Shown here: positions 34,762 through 43,533 of the stretch, piece after piece | Layout: each line of letters starts with the position of its first letter | Numbering within the stretch: the first letter of the stretch is position 1 | DNA from: an uncultured Eubacteriales bacterium | GTDB lineage: Bacteria > Bacillota > Clostridia > TANB77 > UBA1234 | DNA length: 64,000 bases | Assembly: GCA_949283575.1 (NCBI GenBank) | Contig: CASDSU010000031.1 | Coordinates: forward strand, 62,001 to 126,000 | Direction of reading: 5' to 3' | The notes under the pieces: model-generated | The model's input: the letters and a program-made list of their open reading frames with translations, nothing else | What the model was told of the DNA's origin: nothing | Database searches by the model: none | Translations under genes and position numbers: made by a program

Positions 34762-35724
34762 ATGGGCGAGAAAAAGACATGGATAAAAAGATTGTTAGAC
34801 AAGATTCTAGGAAGAGAAAATAAAGTGAAGATGTTAGCGTCGAACATAGACGTTGACATAGAAGAACTAGTAATGATGCTAAATGATAATTATATGATGC
34901 CGTTTGCTTCATGTGATGGAAACTTAAAACATCATTTTGATAAATGGGGAAATTATGATATGAATACAACTTATGCATATGTTGCAATGCTTGAAAGTGA
35001 TAAAGTACGTGATTTATTTGCGCTACTACAAGACGATGACTCATATCAATTAACAATAACTTCACAAGAAGATATGGAATTATATGGAAATGCGCTGAAA
35101 GGGTTGCGATATGGAGTGTATTTCGATAATCATAGAGGCGGAAAAGCTAAGGAATTAACAGAAACGGTGCAAAAATATCTTTCTGGAGAGCTTGTTCCGA
35201 CAAAAGAACAAAGAAAAAAAATAGACCAAGTTGCAGATACAATAAAAAGAGCTCAAGGTACAAATTTGTCTCTTGATTTTGTGATTCATGAGATTTTTAG
35301 ATTAGAAAATGATGAATCCCCCATTAACAATTATTCAGTAAGACTTTTTGAAATTTCTTCACAAAAAGATTTAAGCAAATTTGCACTTAGAGAAATTAAT
35401 GACGAAGATCAAAGCCTTGAAATAAAGGAAAATGGCTTTTATTATAGAACGGGTGATTTTGAGAAAAGTGTGCAAGTAACAGCAGAATTAATAGATGCAT
35501 ATACTCTTTTGCCTGAAAAAACGCCCAAAGATGCTGAAATAAATAGTGAGTACGAGGAAATTTCAACTAGACCTGATGAAGTAATGATTCATATACAAAA
35601 AATGATAGATAACATGTATGAATATAGGGATGAATTAAAACAAAGACAAGTAGATAAATCGATAGCAAGGCATGAACGAAAAATGGACAAAAAAGGTAGA
35701 AAAAGTGAAGATGTGGAACATTAA
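34762..35724 (+). CDS. Unknown soluble protein of 320 residues
   Basis: The protein starts with a basic amphipathic stretch (KKTWIKRLLDKILGREN), followed by a mixed alpha/beta body with FASCDGNLKHHFDKWGNYDM and TAYVAMLESDK, and a highly charged, Lys/Arg/Glu-rich C-terminus. No signal peptide or membrane helix is seen and no family is recognised. TAGGAGAG lies before the ATG. It fills the gap between the Nudix gene and the rplU leader and is not part of the usual rplU neighbourhood. Confidence 0.6.
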   Translation: MGEKKTWIKRLLDKILGRENKVKMLASNIDVDIEELVMMLNDNYMMPFASCDGNLKHHFDKWGNYDMNTTYAYVAMLESDKVRDLFALLQDDDSYQLTITSQEDMELYGNALKGLRYGVYFDNHRGGKAKELTETVQKYLSGELVPTKEQRKKIDQVADTIKRAQGTNLSLDFVIHEIFRLENDESPINNYSVRLFEISSQKDLSKFALREINDEDQSLEIKENGFYYRTGDFEKSVQVTAELIDAYTLLPEKTPKDAEINSEYEEISTRPDEVMIHIQKMIDNMYEYRDELKQRQVDKSIARHERKMDKKGRKSEDVEH

Positions 35725-35753
35725 AAATGTTGAAAAAATAACAAAAATAATTG

Positions 35754-35782
35754 TTGACAATAACTGGTACAGATAGTATAAT
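35754..35782 (+). promoter_or_regulatory. Consensus SigA promoter of rplU-rpmA
   Basis: TTGACA at 35754-35759 and TATAAT at 35777-35782, spacer 17: a perfect consensus promoter, as expected for a ribosomal protein operon. Confidence 0.9.
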
Positions 35783-35786
35783 ATCA

Positions 35787-35872
35787 GTCGTGTAATCCGC
35801 CTAATTATGGTTATAAATGCCTGAAACAAGGCTACCTAAATAAGAGATTAGCGAGTTTTATATGAAGGAGGT
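35787..35872 (+). promoter_or_regulatory. Ribosomal protein L21 leader
   Basis: About 90 bases between promoter and rplU contain GTCGTGTAATCCGCC, TATAAATGCCTG and GGCTACCTAAATAAGAGA, in the place and with the character of the Firmicutes L21 leader, an RNA thought to bind L21 for feedback control. I recall the consensus only in outline; a covariance search would settle it. Confidence 0.55.
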
Positions 35873-35879
35873 GCTTTAG

Positions 35880-36236
35880 ATGTACGCTATAATCGAAGCA
35901 TGTGGAAAACAATACAAAGTAGCAGAAGGTGAAGAAATTTTCATGGAAAAATTAACAGCAAACGAGGGAGAAAAAGTTACTTTCGATCAAGTTTTATTAA
36001 TTTCTGACGGTGAAAAAATCAAAGTTGGAACACCAACTGTTAAAAGCGCTAAAGTAGAAGCTACTGTAGTTGCACACGGTAAAGACAAAAAGGTTGTTGT
36101 ATTCAAATACAAAGCTAAAAAGAATGAAAGAAAGAAACAAGGACACAGACAACCATACACAAAAGTTAAGATTGAAAAAATTAGTCAAAGAGCAAGTACT
36201 AAGAAGGCTGCTGCTGCAGAAGAAGTTGCTGAATAA
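35880..36236 (+). CDS. rplU: 50S ribosomal protein L21
   Basis: The 118-residue protein shows the L21 pattern: [39 protein letters not shown] and the basic [12 protein letters not shown]. The C-terminus carries an extra Ala/Glu-rich tail of about 18 residues beyond the usual end. GAAGGAGGTG precedes the ATG. The usual next gene in Firmicutes, prp (ysxB), is absent; rpmA follows after 86 bases. Confidence 0.97.
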   Translation: MYAIIEACGKQYKVAEGEEIFMEKLTANEGEKVTFDQVLLISDGEKIKVGTPTVKSAKVEATVVAHGKDKKVVVFKYKAKKNERKKQGHRQPYTKVKIEKISQRASTKKAAAAEEVAE

Positions 36237-36322
36237 TTAGGATTTGATAAAGATACTAATAAAAAATAATTAGGATTTAATGAAAATGCTAATAGAAAAA
36301 GATTTCGAAAGGAGTGAAAAAC

Positions 36323-36583
36323 ATGGCACATAAGAAAGGTATGGGTAGTACCAAAAACGGACGTGATAGTGAGTCGAAAAGACTTGGTGCCAAAAGAGCC
36401 GATGGACAATTTGTTTTAGCTGGAAACATCCTAGTAAGACAAAGAGGAACAAAAATACATCCAGGTACAAACGTGGGAATTGGCAGTGATGATACTCTAT
36501 ACGCAAAAGCAGACGGTATAGTAAAATTCGAGAGAAAAGGTAAAGATAAAAAGCAAGTAAGTATCGTTACAGAAAATAAATAG
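36323..36583 (+). CDS. rpmA: 50S ribosomal protein L27, short N-terminus
   Basis: The 86-residue protein has the L27 signature [20 protein letters not shown] and [13 protein letters not shown]. It begins MAHKKG as in E. coli and lacks the cleavable N-terminal extension (ending in a FFA-type site) that most Firmicutes remove with the Prp protease. AAAGGAG eight bases upstream supports the ATG at 36323; a GTG at 36314 adds only three residues. This fits the absence of prp between rplU and rpmA. Confidence 0.96.
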   Translation: MAHKKGMGSTKNGRDSESKRLGAKRADGQFVLAGNILVRQRGTKIHPGTNVGIGSDDTLYAKADGIVKFERKGKDKKQVSIVTENK

Positions 36584-36590
36584 TCGTTCT

Positions 36591-36622
36591 AAAGCATCTA
36601 CTTAAATGTAGGTGCTTTTTTC
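36591..36622 (+). terminator. Terminator of rplU-rpmA
   Basis: AAAGCATCTAC pairs with GTAGGTGCTTT across TTAAAT, then T-run. Confidence 0.88.
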
Positions 36623-36676
36623 TTGCTGAAACAGTAGGGACTTACCTCTTGTTCAATCAGGTTACATAAAAAAATA

Positions 36677-36705
36677 TTGAATAAAACCCTAAATTATGGT
36701 AAAAT
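36677..36705 (+). promoter_or_regulatory. SigA-type promoter of obgE
   Basis: TTGAAT at 36677-36682 and TAAAAT at 36700-36705, spacer 17. Confidence 0.65.
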
Positions 36706-36733
36706 ATACACGGTAATGGGAGGAATATGAAAA

Positions 36734-38005
36734 ATGTTTATAGATTATACGAAAATTGTTATTGCTTCTGGTAATGGGGGCAATGGTGCAATTTCATTTA
36801 GAAGAGAGAAATATGTTGCTAATGGTGGACCAGATGGTGGAGATGGCGGAAAAGGCGGAAGTGTATATTTTAGAGTAGATTTAGGGTTGAATACATTAAT
36901 TGACTTTAGATATAACAAAAAGTATGCTGCTAAAAATGGAATGCCTGGTGGCGGAAGTAGATGTGCTGGAAAAAAAGGTGAGGACCTTTATATAGATGTT
37001 CCACAAGGTACGGTTATCAGAGATGAGGAAACTGGAAAAGTTATAGCTGATTTGTCAGAAGAAGGTCAAGTCGAGTGTATTCTTGAAGGCGGAAAAGGTG
37101 GAAAAGGCAATATGCATTTTGCTACTGCAACAAGACAAATTCCTAATTTTGCTGAAACTGGTGAACCTGGAAAAGAAAAAACAGTAATTTTAGAGCTTAA
37201 AATGATTGCTGATGTAGGATTGGTGGGATATCCAAATGTTGGAAAATCAACACTTTTATCTAGAATGACTTTGGCCAGACCTAAAGTTGCAAATTATCAT
37301 TTTACAACATTGGAGCCAAGTTTGGGTGTTGTAAAATTGAAAAATGGCTCTACATTTGTAATGGCTGATATTCCTGGACTAATAGAAGGCGCAAGCGAAG
37401 GTGTTGGGCTTGGATTAAAATTCTTGAGACATGTAGAGAGAACAAGAATTTTACTGCATGTAATTGATGTTGCTGGTACAGAAGGCAGAGATCCTGTAGA
37501 TGATTTCAAAAAAATTAACGTGGAATTAAAAAAATATAGTGAAAAACTTTCAAAAAAACTACAAATAATAGCTGCAAATAAGATAGATGTTCTTCAAAAC
37601 GAAGAAAACTACAAAAAATTAGAAGAAATAGCAAAGAAGAATGGCTATGAAATATATAAAATTTCTGCTGTTACAGGTGAGGGGTTAGAAGAATTATTTA
37701 CAAGAGTAGCAGAGTTACTAAAAGAAATACCAAAAGAAGAGTTAGAGCCAATCGAAAAGATTGTGAAATATACAATGGAAGATATCCCAACATGGCAAGT
37801 TAGAAAAGAAGGAAATTATTTCATCGTAGAAGGTAAAGAAATAGAAACAATAATGAGAAGAGTTAACTTCTCTGATTATGAATCACTTGCATATTTTCAT
37901 AAAACATTGAGAAAAATGGGAGTAGATGCAGCACTAAGGAAAAAAGGTATCAAAGAAGGAGACTTAGTAAAAATATTTGATTGGGAATTTGAATACGAAG
38001 AGTAA
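36734..38005 (+). CDS. obgE: GTPase ObgE/CgtA
   Basis: The 423-residue protein has the Gly-rich Obg fold (about residues 1-158), a G domain with GYPNVGKST (G1), DIPGLIEGA (G3) and ANKID (G4), and a C-terminal OCT domain (about 345-423) typical of Gram-positive Obg. It acts in 50S subunit maturation and stress control, and in Bacillus it is also needed for sporulation entry. GGGAGGA precedes the ATG. The rplU-rpmA-obg order is conserved; spo0B, found in Bacillus between them, is absent as usual for Clostridia. Confidence 0.97.
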   Translation: MFIDYTKIVIASGNGGNGAISFRREKYVANGGPDGGDGGKGGSVYFRVDLGLNTLIDFRYNKKYAAKNGMPGGGSRCAGKKGEDLYIDVPQGTVIRDEETGKVIADLSEEGQVECILEGGKGGKGNMHFATATRQIPNFAETGEPGKEKTVILELKMIADVGLVGYPNVGKSTLLSRMTLARPKVANYHFTTLEPSLGVVKLKNGSTFVMADIPGLIEGASEGVGLGLKFLRHVERTRILLHVIDVAGTEGRDPVDDFKKINVELKKYSEKLSKKLQIIAANKIDVLQNEENYKKLEEIAKKNGYEIYKISAVTGEGLEELFTRVAELLKEIPKEELEPIEKIVKYTMEDIPTWQVRKEGNYFIVEGKEIETIMRRVNFSDYESLAYFHKTLRKMGVDAALRKKGIKEGDLVKIFDWEFEYEE

Positions 38006-38051
38006 CTAATGACAACAAAATTTTAATAATGTGAAAGGAGTTGTATGTTAC

Positions 38052-38303
38052 TTGAGTGGAATAACGTATGGAATTTTGGGGGTTTTTGGTTTTTGTACAT
38101 TCCTAAAAGTATTATCAAGTAAGCAAGATGCAATAGTGACAATTTTGCTTAATACGTTATTTGGAGGAACCTTTTTTATAATATTAAACATTTGTAAATT
38201 TTATATTCCATTAAATTTACTTTCTGGTTCATGTATTGTGTTTGGAGGTTTTCCGGGTGTTATTTTATTAATTATTGTAAAACTTGTTTTTAAAATAATA
38301 TAA
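38052..38303 (+). CDS. bofA: BofA-like inhibitor of pro-sigma-K processing
   Basis: The protein of about 83 residues has two or three hydrophobic helices and ends with IPLNLLSGSCIVFGGFPGVILLIIV, matching the BofA C-terminal pattern (N-P-V/L-T/S ... GIPGV-LL), whose residues enter the SpoIVFB active site. BofA with SpoIVFA keeps SpoIVFB inactive until the forespore signal. The start is uncertain: a GTG at 38031 overlaps the AAAGGAG site, whereas a TTG at 38052 follows it. It lies behind obgE and so in the same region as spoIVFA and spoIVFB. Confidence 0.72.
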   Translation: MSGITYGILGVFGFCTFLKVLSSKQDAIVTILLNTLFGGTFFIILNICKFYIPLNLLSGSCIVFGGFPGVILLIIVKLVFKII

Positions 38304-38320
38304 TCAAAACGTTATATTAA

Positions 38321-38355
38321 ATGAGTTCTATAGTTGTAGAACTCATTTTGTTTTT
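38321..38355 (+). terminator. Terminator after the bofA-like gene
   Basis: ATGAGTTCTA pairs with TAGAACTCAT, followed by TTTGTTTTT. Confidence 0.85.
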
Positions 38356-38404
38356 GTGATATTATAAAAGACGAGAATAAGCAGATTGTTAAAGAGAAGG
38401 AGAA

Positions 38405-39952
38405 ATGATGAAGAAAAATATAATAAAAACATTTGCGTTTATGTTCAGTGCGATTTTTCTTGCAAAAATATTAGGTTTAGTTAGGAATATTATCTTCGCC
38501 AATTGCTATGGGACGGGATATGAAGCGACAGCATTCTTTACAGCATCAAGAATTCCACTTCAATTATTAGATATGAGTCTGGGGGCTGCTATATCATCAA
38601 CGTTTATTCCGATATTCAACGAATATCTCCAGAAAAAAGGTAAAGAACGTGCAATACAATTTGCAAATAATTTTCTAAATATAATAATTGTAATTTCTTT
38701 ATTACTTACAATATTAGGAATAATGTTTTCACCATTTATAGTGAACGTCATAGCACCAGATTTACCTCAAATTACATTTAATCTCACAGTTGATTTAATA
38801 AAACTTTTATTCCCGATAATGCTGTTTACGGCAGTTGCATTCGTGTTTGTTGGATTTTTGCAATCACTCGATGAATTTAGAATTCCAGCGATAATTAGTG
38901 TAGTAGCAAATGGTATACTAATTTTATATTTGTTACTTTTCAATAATAAATATGGTATTCAAGGGGCTGCGATAGCAATGCTTATTGGCTGGGGAACACA
39001 AATAATTGTTCAATTACCAGCTGTGGTAAAAAAGGGATTTAAATATAAATTTATTTTAGACTTCAAAGATGAAGGAATAAAGAAAATTGTTAATCTTGCA
39101 CTACCTATATTAATAAGTACGTGGGTGCAACCGATAAATAATCTTGTAAATTTAAGACTTGCATCAGGACTTGAAGAAGGACAAGCAGTGTCAGCAATTG
39201 AATATTCATATAATTTGTATTTAATAATTGTAGGAGTGTTTTCATACACACTTTCAAACATAATCTTTCCAAAACTATCAAAGCTTACAGCTGATGATAA
39301 CAAAGAACAAATAAAGAATATTCTAAACAATTCAATAAAAGTTTCTTTATTATTTATAATTCCAATGGCTGTGGGAATAGGAATGTTAAGCAATGATATT
39401 ATAAAAATCATATATGAAAGAGGCGAGTTTACAGCTGAATCAACACTACTAACAAGCAGAGCACTATTATATTACTCTATAGGAATGATAGGGTATGGCT
39501 TAATGGAAGTTCTAAATAAGGCATTTTATGCGATGCAAGATTCTAAAACACCTATGAAAACAAGTATAGTCGCAATTATATTAAACGTAGGATTAAGTAT
39601 AATTTTTGTTAAAGCGATGGGATATACAGGCTTGCCACTTGCTGCTTCAATAACATCTGTGATTGTTGGAATATTAATGTTAATTTTGGTTAATGGAAGA
39701 ATCAATGGAATTGTCACAAAAGAAACAATAAAAGAATTTATAAAAGTAGCAATATCAGCGATAGTTATGGCATTTTTGATAATAATCCTAAAAAAGGTAA
39801 TAATAGGAGAAACTATTTTAAAAGTGTTAATAAGAGTTTGTATGAGCATTATATTAGGTGTTATTTTATATTTTTCTCTTATGATTTTGCAAAAAAATGA
39901 AATGTTAATATTTTATATTTCAAAATTAAAAGAGAAAATGAAGAAAGTATAA
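38405..39952 (+). CDS. murJ: Lipid II flippase MurJ (MviN)
   Basis: The 515-residue protein has about 14 membrane helices and the MurJ features LAKILGLVRNIIFANCYGTG (helix 1 with the conserved Arg), SLGAAISSTFIPIFNEY and FYAMQDSKTP. It flips the peptidoglycan precursor lipid II across the membrane. AGAAGGAG precedes the ATG (a second ATG one codon on is equally possible). It heads a run of envelope polysaccharide genes reading the same way. Confidence 0.94.
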   Translation: MMKKNIIKTFAFMFSAIFLAKILGLVRNIIFANCYGTGYEATAFFTASRIPLQLLDMSLGAAISSTFIPIFNEYLQKKGKERAIQFANNFLNIIIVISLLLTILGIMFSPFIVNVIAPDLPQITFNLTVDLIKLLFPIMLFTAVAFVFVGFLQSLDEFRIPAIISVVANGILILYLLLFNNKYGIQGAAIAMLIGWGTQIIVQLPAVVKKGFKYKFILDFKDEGIKKIVNLALPILISTWVQPINNLVNLRLASGLEEGQAVSAIEYSYNLYLIIVGVFSYTLSNIIFPKLSKLTADDNKEQIKNILNNSIKVSLLFIIPMAVGIGMLSNDIIKIIYERGEFTAESTLLTSRALLYYSIGMIGYGLMEVLNKAFYAMQDSKTPMKTSIVAIILNVGLSIIFVKAMGYTGLPLAASITSVIVGILMLILVNGRINGIVTKETIKEFIKVAISAIVMAFLIIILKKVIIGETILKVLIRVCMSIILGVILYFSLMILQKNEMLIFYISKLKEKMKKV

Positions 39953-40013
39953 TTAACTTGTTAAATAAATCAAAAACTTATATAATTAGGAAAAAATAGA
40001 AGGAAAGATGAAT

Positions 40014-41420
40014 ATGTTAAAACAGAGTTATATATATAAAATGTTTATCTGTTTATCAAATTGGTTAAATAAAATTTTTTCAGAAAGTTTTTTAGTCAAT
40101 ATATTTATACGTGATGTAGATAATGAAAAAAGAGAAACAGAAACATTATTTGTTAAATTAATAAATAAGTTTATAGAAGTATTTAGAAAGCTTTTTTCTA
40201 AACTTAAGCTAGATAAAGCTTTTGATAATAGTATATTTGCCAAACCGATTATATGGCTTTCATTAACTGTGTTTTTAACGCCATTTTTGCCAACAATGAT
40301 GTGCCTTGGAATGCTTATATTTACAGGTTTCTCACTTGCATTAAAAATATTAATTACGCCAGATTTTAAATTAAAATATTTTAAGACAAATGTGTGGATT
40401 TTGGTGTTTGTTTTAATAATTGGAATAAGTGCATTTACTTCGATTTCACTAGAAGAAAGCATAAATATAGCCTTGCTAATGGGTGCATTTGCATTTTCTT
40501 ATTTCATAATAACTAATGCTATAGAAAATAAAAAACAGTTTAAATTTATTTTATATTTATTTGTGATAGCAGCAGCAATTTCAGCAATATATGGAATTCA
40601 TCAATATATCTTTGGTGATGTGTATTCGCAGGCTTGGCTTGATTCAAATATGTTTGAAAATATAAAAATGAGGGTATATTCTACGTTTGAAAATCCAAAC
40701 GTATATGGTGAATATCTAATTTTAGCAATACCAATTGCAGTGGCGCTATTTTGGACAGAAAAAGGATTTTGGAAAAAAACATTTTTATTAGTAATTGCAG
40801 GCATAACAATGCTAGCGATGATATTAACATTTTCAAGAGGATGTTGGCTTGGAATATTATTTGCGTTAGCTATTCTAGCAGTTATAATAGACAGACGATT
40901 TATAATACTTGGAATAGTTGCTTTGATGTTAATGCCATTTGTACTACCAGAAACAATTATAAATAGATTTATGAGTATTGGGGATATGTCAGACTCGTCA
41001 ACATCATATAGAGTGTATATATGGATGGGAACGCTAGCAATGCTTAAAGATTATTGGTTCTGTGGAGTTGGACTTGGAGAAACAAGCTTCAATACGATTT
41101 ATCCTTTGTATTCTTATAATAATATTGAAGCTCCACATTCGCACAATCTATATTTACAAATAGTTTCACAATTTGGAATTGTTGGACTTGTCGTATTTTT
41201 AGGCGTTGTATATAACTTTTATAAAGAAGCGACAATTAGCATGTTAAAAAAGAAAAATATATTACTTGCAGGAATAATAGCTGGTATGACAGGATTTTTT
41301 CTAGAAAGTATGTTCGATTATACTTGGTATAATTATAGAGTTATCTTAATTTTCTGGATGGTTTTAGCGTTAGGAAGTGTTGCATCAAAACTAGAAGAAA
41401 TAAAGAAGGAAAGGAATTAA
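40014..41420 (+). CDS. O-antigen ligase/polymerase-like membrane protein (Wzy_C family)
   Basis: The 468-residue protein has some ten to twelve membrane helices and the Wzy_C core: YGIHQYIFG, FENPNVYGEYLILAIPI, TFSRGCWLG and the periplasmic-loop motif EAPHSHNLYLQI. These enzymes link or polymerise lipid-carried glycans outside the membrane (here probably a wall or capsular polymer). The ATG at 40014 fits the AGGA site better than the one at 40008. It lies four bases before the GT4 gene, so both are co-translated. Confidence 0.88.
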   Translation: MLKQSYIYKMFICLSNWLNKIFSESFLVNIFIRDVDNEKRETETLFVKLINKFIEVFRKLFSKLKLDKAFDNSIFAKPIIWLSLTVFLTPFLPTMMCLGMLIFTGFSLALKILITPDFKLKYFKTNVWILVFVLIIGISAFTSISLEESINIALLMGAFAFSYFIITNAIENKKQFKFILYLFVIAAAISAIYGIHQYIFGDVYSQAWLDSNMFENIKMRVYSTFENPNVYGEYLILAIPIAVALFWTEKGFWKKTFLLVIAGITMLAMILTFSRGCWLGILFALAILAVIIDRRFIILGIVALMLMPFVLPETIINRFMSIGDMSDSSTSYRVYIWMGTLAMLKDYWFCGVGLGETSFNTIYPLYSYNNIEAPHSHNLYLQIVSQFGIVGLVVFLGVVYNFYKEATISMLKKKNILLAGIIAGMTGFFLESMFDYTWYNYRVILIFWMVLALGSVASKLEEIKKERN

Positions 41421-41424
41421 AATT

Positions 41425-43005
41425 ATGATTAAAGTTTTAAATATTATAAGTGATACCAATATAGGCGGTGCAGGAAAATGTATTATAAATTTTTCTAAAA
41501 ATTTTGATTCTAAAAATTATGAAATTGTAGTTGTACTTCCAAAAGGAAGTGCATTAGTTAAAGAATTAGAAGGAACTTCAGCTAAGGTTATAGAAATAGA
41601 TGGATTAAAAGACAAATCATTAGACTTTAAATCATTATTCAAATTAAGGAAAATAATAAAACAAGAAAAGCCAGATATTGTTCATACCCATGCATCTAGC
41701 ATAGCGAGAGTTGCGGCAAGACTTGTCAAAGGTACAAGAGTGATATATACAAGGCACTGTGCTTATCCAGTAAGTGATAGAATAAAAAAGGGTATAGGTA
41801 GATTTTTATATAAAAACGTAAATGAATATTTTTCGGATAGAATAATTGCTGTAGGAAATGCGGCAGAAGAAAATTTATTAGATGGTGGAATATCAAAAGA
41901 GAAGATAGATACATTCTTTAATGGGGTTGAAAAAATTCAAACAACATCAGAAGACGAAAGAAAGAAATTAAGAAAAAAATATAATATAGCAGATGATGAA
42001 TGTGTAGTTGGTATTTTAGCTAGACTTGAATATGTAAAAGGTCATGATACATTTATAGATGCAGCAAATATTCTATTAAAAGAAAAAAATATAAAAGCAA
42101 AATTTTTTATAATAGGTACGGGAACAGAAGAAGAAATATTGAAAAATAAAGTAAAAGAACTTGGATTAGAAAAAAACATAATATTTACAGGATTTATAAA
42201 AAATGTAGGAGACTATTTAAATATATTTGATGTTCAAGTTAATTGTTCATTCGGTACAGAGACATCAAGCTTATCATTATTAGAAGGAATGAGTATCGGA
42301 GTTCCTGCTGTAGCATCTGATTATGGTGGAAATCCATATCTAATATTCGATAATGAAAATGGATATATAGTTCCTATACAAGATGCTGAAAAAGTAGCTG
42401 ATGCAGTTGAAAAAATCTTGACAAATGAAGATATTAAAGAAAAAATGCAAAAACGATCAGTAGAAATTTTTGAAGAAAGATTTACGATACAAAAATATGT
42501 AAGCAATGTTCAAGGAGTATATAAAAAAGTAATGGAACAACCAAAAAGAAAAGGAATAAACATTTTAGACATAATAATAATTTTAGTAATTCTTGTAGCG
42601 GGTATCATAGGTTATTCCCTTATGAATAATGGAAATATCGTAGAAACTGCAAATACGACTAAAGTAGTGTACAATATAAAAGCTTCAAGTTGTTTGCCAG
42701 AAGTTGAAAAATATTTAGAAGTTGGATCTACGGTATATGATAGTTTGAAAAATTACAAGATTGGAAATATATTAGAATATAAAGTGGAGCCAAACGAAGT
42801 ACTTGTGCCAGATCTTCATAGTGGGACTGTTAAGAAAAATGTTAGAGAAGATAGGATTGATATAATGTTAACAATTGAAGCAAACGCAACAGAAAGCGAA
42901 AAGCTTATATCAGTAGGGGATTACGAATTAAAAGTTGGTCAGGAAGCATATGTTAGAGGAAAAGGTTATGCTTTTTCAGGATATATCGTTTCTATAGAAA
43001 GATAG
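41425..43005 (+). CDS. Family 4 glycosyltransferase fused to a membrane-anchored DUF4330 domain
   Basis: The 526-residue protein starts with a GT-B family 4 enzyme (NIGGAGKCIINF, DIVHTHAS, VVGILARLEYVKGHD, SLLEGMSIGVPAVASDYGG), about residues 1-370. A membrane helix follows (LDIIIILVILVAGIIGYSL, about 383-402) and then a DUF4330-like extracytoplasmic domain (VGSTVYDSLKNYKIGNI to the end). The next gene is a stand-alone copy of the second half. The fusion implies that cytoplasmic glycosylation is tied to an outside module. Substrates unknown. Confidence 0.87.
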   Translation: MIKVLNIISDTNIGGAGKCIINFSKNFDSKNYEIVVVLPKGSALVKELEGTSAKVIEIDGLKDKSLDFKSLFKLRKIIKQEKPDIVHTHASSIARVAARLVKGTRVIYTRHCAYPVSDRIKKGIGRFLYKNVNEYFSDRIIAVGNAAEENLLDGGISKEKIDTFFNGVEKIQTTSEDERKKLRKKYNIADDECVVGILARLEYVKGHDTFIDAANILLKEKNIKAKFFIIGTGTEEEILKNKVKELGLEKNIIFTGFIKNVGDYLNIFDVQVNCSFGTETSSLSLLEGMSIGVPAVASDYGGNPYLIFDNENGYIVPIQDAEKVADAVEKILTNEDIKEKMQKRSVEIFEERFTIQKYVSNVQGVYKKVMEQPKRKGINILDIIIILVILVAGIIGYSLMNNGNIVETANTTKVVYNIKASSCLPEVEKYLEVGSTVYDSLKNYKIGNILEYKVEPNEVLVPDLHSGTVKKNVREDRIDIMLTIEANATESEKLISVGDYELKVGQEAYVRGKGYAFSGYIVSIER

Positions 43006-43015
43006 GTGAGTATAT

Positions 43016-43495
43016 ATGTCTAAAAAAGGATTTTTTAAAATTAATATTGTAGATTTATTAGTAGTGTTAGTTGTGATTATTTTGATTATTGCTGCATCTG
43101 TTAAGTTTAGCAAATATAATACTAAAACAGAAGAAAGTAGCGAAACAACAATACTATACACAATAAATGTTTTAAATGTAAGAGAATATTCTGCAGAGGC
43201 ATATAAAAGTGGAGATGCAGTATATGATTCTCTGACGGGCGTTAATATTGGTATAATAAAAGATGTTACACAAGCTGAAGCTGTAACGTATGAAATTACT
43301 GAAGATGGTGGACTTTCTAAAATTACTAATCCTTACAAAAGAGATTTAGTGTTATATATAGAAACGCCAGGTTCTGTTGAAAATAATGCATATTATGCAA
43401 ATAAGAGTATTGAACTAAAAGTTAATAGTCAAAAAGTAATTGAAACTAAATATGCAAAAACAACTGGAACAATTTCGAGTATTATTGTAGAATAA
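43016..43495 (+). CDS. DUF4330 family single-pass membrane protein
   Basis: The 159-residue protein has a membrane helix near residues 12-30 (IVDLLVVLVVIILIIAASV) and an extracytoplasmic DUF4330 domain with GDAVYDSLTGVNIGII, parallel to the C-terminal half of the preceding glycosyltransferase. The function of DUF4330 is unknown; it often sits beside glycosyltransferases and polymer genes, suggesting a role in export or assembly of a surface glycan. GATAGGTGAG lies before the ATG. Confidence 0.85.
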   Translation: MSKKGFFKINIVDLLVVLVVIILIIAASVKFSKYNTKTEESSETTILYTINVLNVREYSAEAYKSGDAVYDSLTGVNIGIIKDVTQAEAVTYEITEDGGLSKITNPYKRDLVLYIETPGSVENNAYYANKSIELKVNSQKVIETKYAKTTGTISSIIVE

Positions 43496-43533
43496 TTGTG
43501 TTGTAAGAAAATAAAAAATTAATGGAGGCCTCA

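Noticed and set aside
38045-38119. A 24-codon ATG frame overlapping the bofA-like start
   Set aside because: It is short and without motif; the BofA-like pattern is in the other frame.
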